Below, piece after piece: positions 20,528 through 31,299 of a stretch of DNA of 64,000 bases. The stretch is taken from positions 83,426,903 through 83,490,902 of the forward strand of contig OX235262.1 of the NCBI GenBank assembly GCA_944472135.2, in the 5' to 3' direction. Each line of letters begins with the position of its first letter. Position 1 is the first letter of the stretch. Below the pieces are notes generated by a model. The model saw nothing but the letters and a program-made list of their open reading frames with translations. It was not told where the DNA came from and did not search any database. A program made the translations under genes and the position numbers. Source of the DNA: Trichobilharzia regenti (Eukaryota > Platyhelminthes > Trematoda > Strigeidida > Schistosomatidae).

Positions 20528-21217
20528 TTATGAGGATAAGCCATTGAGACACAAACCTTGCATTTCTGCATGATTGTCTAGCTTCCGCTTAAAAATCTCC
20601 ACAGATGGCGCTGTAGTCACGGCCGCCGGTAAAGCGTTCCAGAGACGGCAAACACGAAGCGAAAAGAAATGTGATCGCACTCGAGTCTTTGGTCTCTGGT
20701 GTGCTATCCTTAGCGGGTTACCTCGTGGAAGCCTATAATCACTTAATGGCAGGATGCTTTTATTTGGGTGGGCCTGGTCATTTAGGATCTGGTAGACGGT
20801 GATGAGGTCTCCCCTGTGCCTACGGTAACTAAGTGTGAAAAGACCTAATTTCTTTAGTCTTTCCTCATATGATTTGTTGCGGAGGCCGATCACCCATTTT
20901 GTCGCTCGTCTCTGGACACTTTCTAGAATGTTAGCATCCCTTTTGAGTAGCGGAGGTGCAATGATATTATGCACCTCAAGGTGTGGCCTCACATATGCCT
21001 TGTATAACCTTAAGAACAGTTCGGGAGTGAGAGCTCCCAGCTGCCTATGCATAAAGTGTAAAGTTGCGTAGGCTTTGGCGACGTCCCTCGAGTAATTTCC
21101 ACTGGTGTCTAGAATAAGACCTAGATCCGCTCTGATGGAACACAACTCAAGTTCTGGCCACCAAGGGTGTAATTTACACTCTGTGACCTGCCGGAATGAA
21201 GTTGCACTACTTTGCAC
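20528..21217 (-). pseudogene. CR1-like ORF2, C-terminal part
   Basis: About 225 residues after the RT core, with YKAYVRPHLE, ESVQRRATKWV and YRRHRGDLI, motifs typical of the CR1 RT C-terminal region. A frameshift near 21130-21200 separates it from the RT core. The frame ends at 20528. Confidence 0.82.
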
Positions 21218-22029
21218 TTCTTTAGGTTGAAAGGCATTCCGTTAGCCAGAGCCCAGTTTCCCAGAGTTTGCAGGTCAGCCTGCAATCTATCTGAGTCTTC
21301 CGATGAGTTTATTGCTCTCCAAATCTTTACGTCGTCAGCGTAAAGAAGCGCAGAGCAGTTTAGTTGGGAGGGCAGGTCGTTGATAAAAATCAAAAACATC
21401 AACGGCCCTAGGATAGAACCCTGAGGAACCCCTGATGCCGAGGTGTGCCAGGATGATCGGATGCGGTTGACTTTGGTGCAGAATTCTCTCTCGCCTAAGT
21501 AATCTGTCAGCCATGCGAGAAGTGCTCCAGAAACACCCGCCTTGCTTATTTTGTGAAGGAGCAGACCATGGTGAACTGTGTCGAATGCTTTCGCAAAGTC
21601 GAGAAAGATCACGTGGGCTGGTACCTTTTTGTCCCAGGATAGTGTCCAATCGTTCCAAGCTAGTAGAAGATTCGTCACGCAGGATCTTCCCCTCCTGAAA
21701 CCGTGCTGTGCTTCGTGAAGAAGGTTAGTCCCATCGAAGTATTTTCTCATGTGGTCGTCAATGAGACTTTCCAATATTTTCGATATCACTGGAAGTAGAG
21801 CAACTGGTCTGTAACTGGTCGCATTCTGCCGGTCACCACCCTTGAAGATAGGGGATAGGATTGCTCGTTTCCATTCACATGGAAGTTTCCCTACATCAAG
21901 GGAGTGTTGGAACAGATCACTTAGGGGTTGGCAGAGACTTTCTGAACACTGCTTCAGGACAGATGGTCTGATGTCATCACAACCTGAGGACTTTCCCGAA
22001 GCCAACCTTCCCAATTTTGCAAGTACCAT
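21121..22029 (-). pseudogene. CR1-like ORF2, reverse transcriptase core
   Basis: RT of target-primed retrotransposition. Ordered motifs: SYRPVALLPVISKILE, QHGFRRGRSC, FLDFAKAFDTV, SGVPQGSILGP, and the catalytic YADD at 21342-21331. It joins the endonuclease part through a frameshift at about 22035-22050. Catalytic residues are kept, so damage is limited to indels. Confidence 0.88.
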
Positions 22030-22035
22030 AGCCGG

Positions 22036-23402
22036 GGTAATTTGAAATGTACCCAGCAGGTTTTCGCGCGTTGGTTTTGCGATGTAATCTTGATGTTCTG
22101 TGGGGTAATATCCTCGTTACTGTTTAGTTGCCTGTGAAAGGCTAGGCTGAATGTCTCTGCCATTTCAAGACTAGTAAGAGATTTCCCATCAGAACCCACT
22201 AGATTGCATGCTCCCTGGTTGGTCGGTTTTCTTTCGGACATAAACCTGTATAGGCTTTTGGGGTTCACGAGAAGCTTATTGGCGAGGTTTCCCTGAAATG
22301 TCCTTCTATCGCTCCGGACTCGTATGTTACATCGATTCCTGAGTTCAAGGTACACTTCATGTTCGGGTTGACTCTTCGATCGTCGCCACGCAAACCAGGC
22401 TTTTCGCTTCGCCTGCAGAAGGCGTTGTGTCCCCCTTTTTAGCCATGATCGTTGCTTCCTAGCTTTTGGTGTGACTAAAGGAACAGTGTCTGAGACCGCC
22501 TGGTGAATGATCTCCTTTACCACTCTCCAGTGTTCTTCTACTGTTAGCTCTGTCCATTTTTTAGGCCAATTTGCTTCAGACAGAAGTCTTCGCATTTTGG
22601 TGTAGTTGGCTTTGTTATAACACAGATAGGGCTGTGTATTGTCCCACTGTAAGCGCTCGCGGAGGACTATGTCGAATACTATGACCGCGTGGTCACTACT
22701 ACCTATGGGAGTCGTGATCTGAACGTTTTCCACTAGTAGCTGGTCACTAGTGAGCACGTAATCCAGTCTAGAAGACTTCCCATCAGGGCCCCATCTAGTA
22801 TCCATCTTGACATTTTCAGTGAATCCAGCCTTCCTGATGGTATGCAGCAGATTTCGATCAAATCTATCATGGGCTTTTCCCGACACCAAGTTAAGAGATG
22901 GGGCATTGAAGTCACCAGCTATGACAATTTGATCATAACCCATGTCTTGAGTTGCTGAGATTGTATTTAGCAGTACCTGGTTGTGGTCTGCTCCACATGA
23001 AGGTGATCGATAAATGCTGCCCACTAGATATTTGCAGTACCCAACGGTGAAGTGGCACCATATGGAGTCAGGGAGCTCTGTGAGGGGAGGGTCCATCGCG
23101 TGAACACATCTGAGCTGTTTGTCGACGTATATGGCGACTCCACCTCCTTCTTTCAGGTCCCTATCTCGCCTGACTAGGACCATATCATTTATACTGACTT
23201 CGCTGTCTGCCACCGTAGGGGTTAGCCAGGTTTCCGTCAGTATTATGATTTTGGAGTTCAGTTGTGATTGTAGGTGTCTAAGTTCAGCTATTTTGCCTCT
23301 TAGCCCTCTCACATTACTGTACAGGCAACTGGTAGTCAGTCTCACCACTTCCCCGTATGGGGGGTAGTTGACTTGATATTGGCTATCGGTTGAGGAGTTA
23401 TC
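22036..23402 (-). pseudogene. CR1-like ORF2, AP endonuclease and linker
   Basis: An APE-type endonuclease that nicks target DNA. Motifs in order: NVRGLRGK, ILTETWL, GGGVAIYV, AGDFNAP, SRLDYVL and the GSSDHAVIVFD block containing the catalytic SDH. After it comes a long basic linker. The frame is open from the stop at 23405-23403 with no ATG near its start (the first start-like codon is GTG at 23348), so translation may depend on ORF1 or an upstream ATG has been lost. It runs out of frame after about 22040. Confidence 0.88.
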
Positions 23403-23409
23403 CTACGAA

Positions 23410-24304
23410 CTAGTTGGCCGATTCCCCAGGAACCGGCCTGTTGGCGTTTTTTTCTTCTAGTTCAGTCGGAGCACTCGGATGACACTGGCTATCATCGTCC
23501 GTGCTGCACCGCTGTAGTGTGACTAGGGGTTGAGGATTTTTTTGACTACGCTTTGTTCTCTCCTTTGAGTGCGAGGCCGGCTCTCGCAGCAGCGAATGTG
23601 TTTGCTGACCTTGTCCTTGGTCTCGTACCATCTATGGAGAGCGGTAGTCAACTGGTCTTGGGAGCTGAACTTGACAGCTAACAGACGTGGCGTGTTAATT
23701 GACATAAGATGAGTGGGTCGAGGCAGTCTATAAATAGAGACAGCCCCTGAACTCCCAGGGCCATCTGGGATGCCAACCATCTCCATTGTTGTACATCATG
23801 ACAATGCTTTTCGCAGGCGTTCCCAGTTACCAGTTCGGGAATGCCATGCACAACCATGGAGGCAGAAGGAATGAGCTCTGGCGACTCCCTCGCCATTTGT
23901 CTTTCCTTCCACGGCCTGTCTGGCTTAACACGTATGTTACAGGCCCTCCCTATAGAAAGGACTTGAGAAGCCAGTAACACTTTTTCAACATCCTCGGTAG
24001 AGCCCAATGTTACCCTCAGTGGGGATGGTTTGCCTTCAGGTGCAGCAGTGCCCCTATACAATCTGCATAGATTTACTGGTTGGATGTCCAAACCCAGTGT
24101 GCTACACAAGATGGACCACTGTTCCTGATCAAATAGGGCCCTATCTTTCAGCAGACTACTACTACAGTCTGGTACATTAAAGAGGATTACACAATTTGAT
24201 CTACTAACCGTGGGCATAGGCTCGGTCCTCGCACATTTGTGATTTCCTTTAAGACGTTTTTGTTTCATCTGGTGCGACTGGGTACTTTTGTGTCTCAGTG
24301 GCAT
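23410..24304 (-). pseudogene. CR1-like ORF1, C-terminal half (broken over three frames)
   Basis: Three overlapping frames (24304-23678, 23786-23523, 23631-23410) together form the second half of ORF1. The first contains an RRM-like module around SNCVILFNVPD and LCRLYRG, then the start of a second one at VVHGIPELV; the next frame continues with MEMVGIPDG. The last ends with a stop at 23410, eight bases before the ORF2 frame opens. RNA-binding chaperone function is inferred from other LINE ORF1 proteins. Confidence 0.65.
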
Positions 24305-25097
24305 GGCCAGTATTACCGGCAGACGAGAGGGGTCTTTTTCCAGCGACGGAAACCCGTGGGGCTTCAGCCTCTGTGTCTGGAGCGGTTATGCCAAGAGTTA
24401 CAGGTTTAACTGGTGAGGATTTTGGTATCCCCGGTTTACGTGCGTTTGTGCTATTTTCCGAATTGGTGGGTGTCGAACATTTCACGTTTTTCCCGGCTAC
24501 TTTTGCGCCATCTTTAGTTTTCAAAGGACTACGCGAGGCTACATCAGGACGGCAACTTGGGCATATGTACCAGAACCATGGGCACGGGTTCTTACGCATA
24601 AAGTCATAATATACTTTTGGTACCCCATTGTCGCATCTACAATGCACCCATCGCTTGCAAAAGTTACGTTCGAAAGCACAGTCTGCTTTTTCGACAACAG
24701 AAGCGCAGACCTTGCAGTCGTTTGCCTTCTTGGGGAGCGTTCTTGTCGTCTTGCGACGTCGTGAACGTTTCTTTTTGGCCCTCTTGTTTGTTTCATGGCC
24801 TACCATGGAGATGGGTGTTATACAGTTCTCACTTAGTGCAATTTTCCCACTCGGCTCTGTTAACCTAGTCGTGTTAACAGAGATGGAGCCACATCCACTT
24901 GGTTGACTTTGCACAGCTTCACTGTAGGACTGTGGCGACATGGGCAATCTGTACGAGCAGGGAATATTTACCCTGGTCTTCAAGACCGGTATGCGAGAGT
25001 CCATCAGCTTCACCTGTTTGCCTAGTTTGGCTGAAGCCCTGGCGACTACGGAGTATGATGTCCCATTACTTATCTTAGGGTGAGAATCTATCGTCAT
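24249..25097 (-). pseudogene. CR1-like ORF1, N-terminal half with PHD-like finger
   Basis: Starts at ATG 25097. A Ser/Thr-rich N-terminus is followed by a strongly basic patch (residues about 105-124) and a Cys/His zinc finger: C128, C131, C140, H152, C155, C179 and C182, with W176-like aromatics before the last pair, as in PHD fingers. PHD-like fingers occur in ORF1 of several CR1-group elements. The frame ends at 24249 after a shift at about 24250-24300. Confidence 0.7.
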
Positions 25098-25440
25098 ATT
25101 ACTCCTAAATTAATACTGGTGATTAAATAATAAGAGACTGTTATTTTGTCCAATAGACTTACAGCAAAAGACAATAGAGAGCACAGAACGGAAGGATAAA
25201 GTATTTAAGTAAAAGCTTTGACTTTACCTGTAACTTTCGGGTTATTCGGCTTCACAGCAATCACGTAACAGACCAACAAGTCCTGTATATTTGAAAGAGT
25301 GAGGAGGATGTTGCTACAGAAGTAGCACCTGAAGCTTCGGCAGTAGTTCGAGACAGCGGAAAGTACCACACACAGGCTCGGTGAGGAAGAAATGGTTGAA
25401 TAAAAATTCGCCGGATAGGAGATCAGGTTTCCCAAACGAA
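25098..25440 (-). repeat. Probable CR1-like 5' UTR
   Basis: Non-coding sequence immediately upstream of ORF1. The outer boundary near 25440 is a guess from the change in composition; no target duplication was identified. Confidence 0.3.
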
Positions 25441-27480
25441 TAATTCACAAAAGTGGATAGTTCCGGTTAGAGAGGAAAAAGCACGTTGTATTCAAGGAGC
25501 GCGCGCATAGCTAACAATAACAAATGAAGAATTTACAAGACAGAAACTTTTTATATGGAGTACGACATATTCCTGCAAATGGATACTCCCTGGCAATGTT
25601 AATGCCAAGGGAAACATACCATTTCACTAAACAGACTCCTATCCCTGAAAATGCCAGAGCTTATTTGCTTCTTGAACAAATTGTACAAGGACTCATAATA
25701 TAGTGCTTTAAGCAAAGCTCTACATTTTCGGTAAGAGATGTCAGTAAGCTCTTTAAGGTACAATAACTTCGAGCTACTTTGGCAGTGATCCTATAAAGTG
25801 CTGAATGTGTTGCTAATAAGTGACACCTAGCAGGTCTTACTATATACGAAGACCTAAATTATCCATATAATCAGTGGCTGAACGAAGCTAAACTCACCAG
25901 CCACAAAACCCGACTCAAAAAGACATGGCTACTTAAGGACACACTCTACAGATCAATATATTTATGAAGAACGAGTGTTAGGCTTTTTCTGAGGGAAGAT
26001 TTCGGGATGTACCTCGCTAAATTGTCTGGAGAATGGGCTCGTAGAGTGTGCGCGTCAGCCATCACGAAGAAAAGCGTAGAACAGCGTCCAAGGTTAAGTG
26101 AATGACTACCCACTGAATAAAATATAAAAGGCCGCAAGCACTTTTATCCCAGCTAGGTGTTTAAGTCGTAGTCAGCTAATTTAGGTAGATCTATTTGCAC
26201 CGAGCCCGGCTGTAATGTGGTTTCAGGAGGTCACATTTTAACAGCATTGAAGCGCCCAGTCGCATTCGTAACATAACCTGAAGCAACAAAAATAATGCTC
26301 TTGTTCTAAAATTCATACGTGGAAGAGTAGTTAAAATACATTTTTCGCAGTTTCCTAACTTCAATAGACACAGAGAAGATGGGATAATCGAAAACTGCTA
26401 TTCCCTACTCTGACATAGAACTGACCAAAGACAATTCCGTCCTCATGCATCACATCACTTGGTCATGTGGAATTGATAACATTGGCTGGAACATCTGTCT
26501 GCTTATAAAACGCGTTCCTGAGTACTATCCAGTCTTGCTAGTAGAAGGAAAACGAAAGTGCCTTTGTTTAGATAACTAAACACTGTTTGTACTCAGGAAT
26601 CCAAGTCGCGTTTGAGAACCCATTTAAAGGCTTGTGCATGATCCAATCAGACCCCTCTTTAAAGATTAAAATCAAGACATCTAGTTACAGCTCAAGCACC
26701 AGTGATCCGAAAATTCAGGCCAATGCATCAAGAAGAAGGCTTTATCACAGCCACCGCAAACAGTTGATTTCTAGGGAAATTCATTATCATTCTCTTGTTT
26801 TTCATTTCTGTTCAAATAATGTAACTTCGCCTTTTTGCTCGTTATATTCTGACTTCTTACCTGTGGTAGTTCCGCAACTTTCCTACTCCCTGGTATAAAT
26901 TCATGAGTGTGCAGTATAGTTGATGATTTCGTCTCAAAGAAAAACTTTTCCTCATTTTAACCATCTTTTTGATTACAGTGTGATCTAGCGGGTATATTCC
27001 AATTGATACTGTTCTACCGAATAAAAAAATTTAATTGCTCTAGTTGTAATCCTTGAAAGCCGGCTAGCAGTGTGGTGTCGGTATGTTCATGCTTCGCATC
27101 TTCCTTATCCCATGGACGAACACATAGTGGATTCTTGTACTTGTATTACATTTGCATACACACGGTTAAATGTCCACTGACTGCAGCCACACCTGCCGGA
27201 AGAGTTTTGTCAATGCTACTACAATTTAACTGCTGGCTGGTATCGTCATAGGGTCCTCCGATCCCACCAAGGAGGGGATTGAGATGCAGTGGTAGATAAT
27301 CACCAAAATTATTAGCCTGCAGCTTTCATCATTTCACACTTGGTGCTGGGCTTCTCCACTTGAGTAGGCTCGTTAGTTTGAAGGCAGGTCATCAAATGTC
27401 CCTGCGCTAAAGCATGTCATCGTGTCACGTTCGCTTCTTCTGAACTCATTATACTTAGCTAAGCGAATTCCGCCGACCTA
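25441..27480. other. No gene seen
   Basis: AT-rich DNA with a few short open frames (for example 26587-26898) that lack recognisable domains. Nothing repeated elsewhere in the window was noticed. Confidence 0.35.
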
Positions 27481-27625
27481 CGTTTTTCGCCTGCCGACGC
27501 ACACCTGATATCTATGGTCGGCCTGCAAAATTTGGGCTACCGATATCCATGCTGAAAATTCCATACTTGTAACAAAAATACAGTGTGGAATCAAACTGTA
27601 ATCAAAAATAAAATAAAAATAAATA
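27480..27625 (+). mobile_element. SINE-D copy
   Basis: Contains GCACACCTGATATCTATGG, CGGCCTGCAAAATTTGGGCT, and GTGTGGAATCAAACTGTAAT. The same ordered blocks are on the minus strand at 61738-61915. Confidence 0.55.
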
Positions 27626-27795
27626 ATATTTAGTATTTTAGAAGATAAACTTTTCGTTTTACTTTGGTTTCTAAAAGTACTCTGGTCACAGGATTACATC
27701 AGATGCAGTGGATTTTCACTAAAAAGACATCACGCCATGAAGTCAGTAGCCTTCACGAAATAAGCTACATATGTATGTTGCAATTTTTTTCAGAA

Positions 27796-28116
27796 TTAAG
27801 CTCTATGTGCATTCATCTGCAGTCTCGAGGGCTTGAAGACTGTTTCATGAGCAGCCACGTCGCAAAGTTCATTCTGACAGCAGGGAAGAATGCAAGTACC
27901 ACAGCCAATATATTTCATTAACATTCTATAACCAATTGGAATTGAGGGGTAAAATGGCGGGGGTTCTAGTAACATAACTCCAGTTTTAGTTACTTTAAGG
28001 TTGGTCAGGGATGCAATGTTCAGAATATCATTCAGAACTTTGTCTTTATCTGCTGTGACGCTAAACTGAAGCTTTATTTGGTTTAGAAGTGAAGTCGAAG
28101 AAGTGCTCTTCTCCAA
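27796..28116 (-). other. Unassigned open frame, possible exon
   Basis: An open stretch of about 106 codons with no ATG at its upstream edge. The stronger part starts near KLQFSVTADKDKV and contains the cysteine cluster CGTCILPCCQNELC near the C-terminus. I do not recognise the family. A candidate acceptor is weak. It could be a terminal exon or a decayed repeat. Confidence 0.25.
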
Positions 28117-28424
28117 TTAAATACTGCTGGGCAATAATCTATACTTCTTTAACTTTCTGTAAAATATTCGCTTGTAATTAATTAATTAAGTAAAGCAAGT
28201 GGACTTGTGCAAATTCGAGTTACTCAGTGATAATATTAATCGGCTAGTAGACCTTGACTGATACACCCTCACAGCTTTTGCTCTGTGAGTTTTCGCAGTA
28301 TTCCCTTTGAATTTTATTGTATGCGAAGGAAAAATCCTAGCAGGTACACTGAAAACTGGCAACGAACATGAACTGATTTATATGAGGCAAGGAATACCGA
28401 ATGTTTTTATACGAATATACGTAA

Positions 28425-28660
28425 TATGTGTGTGGGTGGCACAGCGGTTAGTACGCTCTCCAACCATGCACACGGCCCTAGGTTCGATCCCGGCCGACGG
28501 ACTCCTCTACCTCTCTAAGCCAGTAATAAAGCTGGTAAAGAAGAAAGGTTGGACATGAGGCTAGCAACCCCATCCTTTAAAAATAAACACTGTTACAGAA
28601 ACTTCAAGCCTCTAGCTTTAAGCCCTATATTCCACTTGGAGCGTGAAGGGATGAAAAAAC
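28425..28660 (+). mobile_element. SINE-B copy, good
   Basis: A box TGGCACAGCGG at 28437-28447, B box GGTTCGATCC at 28481-28490, body GGACATGAGGCTAGCAACCC, and tail AGCCCTATATTCCACTTGG matching the RTE 3' end. Confidence 0.72.
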
Positions 28661-29584
28661 ATGTAATATAGATGAATTCTCCACTCGAATGGTAAGACTT
28701 GATATACTGGAAGAAAGACCACGAACTATAATGCGTAACTTTTACAGTCCAACCCAGTTATGCCTATACAGAGTCGAACCAGAAATTACAGCAACACAGA
28801 GGAGAAAGCAATTTAACATTCTCAATGGGGCGAGCATCCTAGGGTCGTTGGTGTCAGACCGAAATGGATATTTATACAACAACTTGTAAGATGGAGAGAT
28901 TGTCTCACAAGGCTCATTCAGCTTATTAAGTTTACTAAGCAATAAATATCACTGTCCTGTGTTAAATGCTGATGCGGCAGTAGACGGTCAATATTAAGAA
29001 AACATTCAATACTATCATTTTCTTCATGTGGATTTACAGGAATTCTATAGGAAACCAGTTATTTAGGCTGCTTGAAAGAATTCGAACTCGCTCCCAGTCG
29101 GTTTTGACTAGAAATAACGCTCACTATTGATGTGTGGCCATTTATCCTGCTAGACCTGAAATCTGAACACATCATCTAATTCCTTATCCTGGCTCACATA
29201 ACCCTGTGACCAGGCCGCATCAACTAGCGAAGGGTGAGTGCAACATGGCTGTTGGTAGGTGTTTTTATTGAAGATGATTTGGAAAAAAGTAGGGAGACAA
29301 ACCCGCACTACCACGAAGCCACTGACCTCTTGTCCCTTGAAAATCTAATAATCCATCCCGTGTTTCAATCCGTACAAGTAAACTAATTGTTCAATGGCTG
29401 TTTGTCTGATGTGACGAACTTCTGTGGTTGCTGCTGACCACAGATGTATTTCTTCTCCACCAACACAGTTTCGGCGACGTACACAACAATGTCTTCTCAA
29501 CTCAACAAAGAAGTGATTTTCTCCATTTTCCACGAATCAATATCTCTGCAATGCTGAACTGCTGAGACGAGGTTATTCTTCGTT

Positions 29585-29903
29585 TCAGCAGCTGTGACTC
29601 TCCCCGGCTGTTTCAAGACCCAATAGTTGCAAATATACAAAAATTTGCTTTAAGGAGAGATGTGACCCTGAAAAAACTCCTACGAAACATTTAAATTATT
29701 AGCTTACCTTCTCTAATGCTAACTTGTCTCAAAAATATTGCACAAGGATGGACATATGCATCAGCCGACCTGCTAAAGCTTTTTAAAGTCATCACACCAC
29801 CACACGGATAAGAACTGTCCTTCCGAAGCAAATTTAAATCCAGGCAATACTGGAAAACATTATCCTCCTCAAATTGCAACCGTAACTTCGTTAGGGCACC
29901 CAT
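29585..29903 (-). pseudogene. Merlin-like (IS1016-type) transposase N-terminal remnant
   Basis: From ATG 29903 the frame reads a helical start, then a Cys-rich module (SYPCGGVMTLKSFSRSADAY...C) like the zinc-ribbon that opens Merlin transposases, ending ...VSIREG. At 29707 a consensus donor AAG/GTAAGC opens a 28-base interval closing at an AG at 29680. Joining across it restores the family block with SGSHLSLKQ before a stop at 29587-29585. The DDE catalytic domain is absent. Merlin elements were first described partly from schistosomes. It may instead be a host exon captured from one; no TIR was found. Confidence 0.5.
29680..29707 (-). other. Candidate 28-nt micro-intron
   Basis: Starts GTAAGC and ends GTAG on the minus strand and keeps the transposase frame when removed. 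Very short introns of around 30 bases are known near 5' ends of schistosome genes. A plain insertion is the alternative. Confidence 0.4.
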
Positions 29904-30024
29904 TTGAAATGAATCAAGCGCTTTCGAACATTGAACTAACGTTCGTGAGTCTGATTGGATAATTCGACATCGTTCGCTGATTGGTAGTTAGTGGTGCCTA
30001 AAGTTTAACTTTGCTTTGAATGTA

Positions 30025-30120
30025 CTCTTACTCTAACCATAATCCTAAACCTAACTTGAATCATAAACCTCACCTTAACCCTAGACACTAAACCTTCATC
30101 TAAAAAGCCATAACCCTACC
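30025..30120. repeat. Degenerate telomere-like CCTAA tract
   Basis: A run of imperfect units such as CCTAAACCTAAC, CCTTAACCCTAG and CATAACCCTACC. Flatworm telomeres use TTAGGG, so this could be an old interstitial telomeric insertion or a simple low-complexity tract. Confidence 0.3.
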
Positions 30121-30593
30121 TAATAGTATTGATTTGCCGGAAAAGTACCTAGTAAATAGGGAGAATATTGTATTTATGCTCTCCATGTCCAAAAATGGAG
30201 ACATGGTTTGATTCGGAATGACATTTCATTACCTTTCCTGTGTCCAATCAGTTCTTTGGGGTCAACTTTTGAAACTCTTGACCTTGGCTATGATAACTGA
30301 ACTTCATCGGCAGTCTTTAAAGTGATCCACGCACAATACTCAAGAATATTTATCACCTATCGTATCACCCGATCAGCTTCTTATCCAGTGTTACTTCAGT
30401 CTGTAGGATAAATATAGAAAGCTGTGTATCATGTCAGATAATTACCCAAAAATTTGGTTTAAAAATGCAAAAATGCATATAATTCATTAGAAGGGGTCAT
30501 CAGGATTACGAGAACTGGATCGACATCTAACACAAAAATAAAACAGAATTCATGGACCATAGGGTTCTATCCCAATATCTAAATCATCAGTGT

Positions 30594-30605
30594 CCCCCCC
30601 CCCCC
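30594..30605. repeat. Poly(C) run
   Basis: A homopolymer of about 12 C within AT-rich DNA. The 30.1-30.9 kb region has no other feature. Confidence 0.7.
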
Positions 30606-30899
30606 ATATCAATGGAGGTGAACACTGAACGTTGGTTTATGGAACTGGTTGCCATTGTTGGGCAACTGGAAGGCGTGAATGATTCGATCGTGTGCTAGTT
30701 CGACGAGGACGACCAAAAACGAATAAAGGTACTTCGTAATTTTGTATAAAATATTTGTTTACAGACTTTTACTGTTCTCCGCTTTAACTGCCAAACAATA
30801 TAATTTCCTTCCACAATACTGGTGTTTTGGAGTTAAAGCCGAAGAAAGTACATAGTATTTATCGGTTCGGAGCGTCTTCGTAACAATAGGAACCTAGGG

Positions 30900-31065
30900 A
30901 TAAGTTCCTTGACACTCCACCTAATCTGAGGGTCCCTTGTTCGACCCCCAATGTTAGATTAGTAGGTGCGTATTTCCGAAGAGTCCCAGACGGGAACGAA
31001 ACAGATGTTCAGGTGGCCTTGGTTTTCAGTATTTGAAGTCAGTTTGTGATCTAACCCGACAAACT
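30900..31065 (+). mobile_element. Hammerhead SINE type A, degenerate
   Basis: B-box-like TTGTTCGACCCCC followed by TAGGTGCGTATTTCCGAAGA, GTCCCAGACGGGAAC, GAAACAGATGTTCAGG. The core has CCGAAGA in place of CTGAAGA and stem I no longer pairs. Confidence 0.55.
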
Positions 31066-31104
31066 TTTGTTTTATTCTGTTGCGTTCTGAATGGGACATA
31101 ATGC

Positions 31105-31290
31105 TTCAATCTCTTAAGTTTCATGGAAGCTCGATTTTTTACGAGGCGAAGTTGCTAGCCTCCTTCCCAACCATCCTTCTTTTCCGAACTTACTACTGAC
31201 TATTACACTAGGTATAGGAACACATATGTCGGGGAATGAACTGAGACTACTTGCATAGCTGGCGAACATTCTACACCTGAACTAATAACG
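31105..31290 (-). mobile_element. SINE-B copy, diverged
   Basis: Minus strand shows the family body (GAGGCTAGCAAC, GGAAAAGAAGGATGG) and head remnants (AGTTCATTCCCCGAC). Confidence 0.5.
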
Positions 31291-31299
31291 CACGAAAAA

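Larger units (their letters stand above)
20080..25440 (-). mobile_element. CR1-like non-LTR retrotransposon, nearly full length
   Basis: On the minus strand: probable 5' UTR (25440-25098), ORF1 with a PHD-like finger and RRM-like segments (25097-23410), ORF2 with AP endonuclease and reverse transcriptase (23402-20528), and a probable 3' UTR with an (AAT)n run near 20371-20390. The 3' UTR extent rests on similarity with 33190-33600. The layout fits the CR1 clade, to which SR1 of schistosomes belongs. Frameshifts in both ORFs make it inactive. Exact ends are uncertain. Confidence 0.82.
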
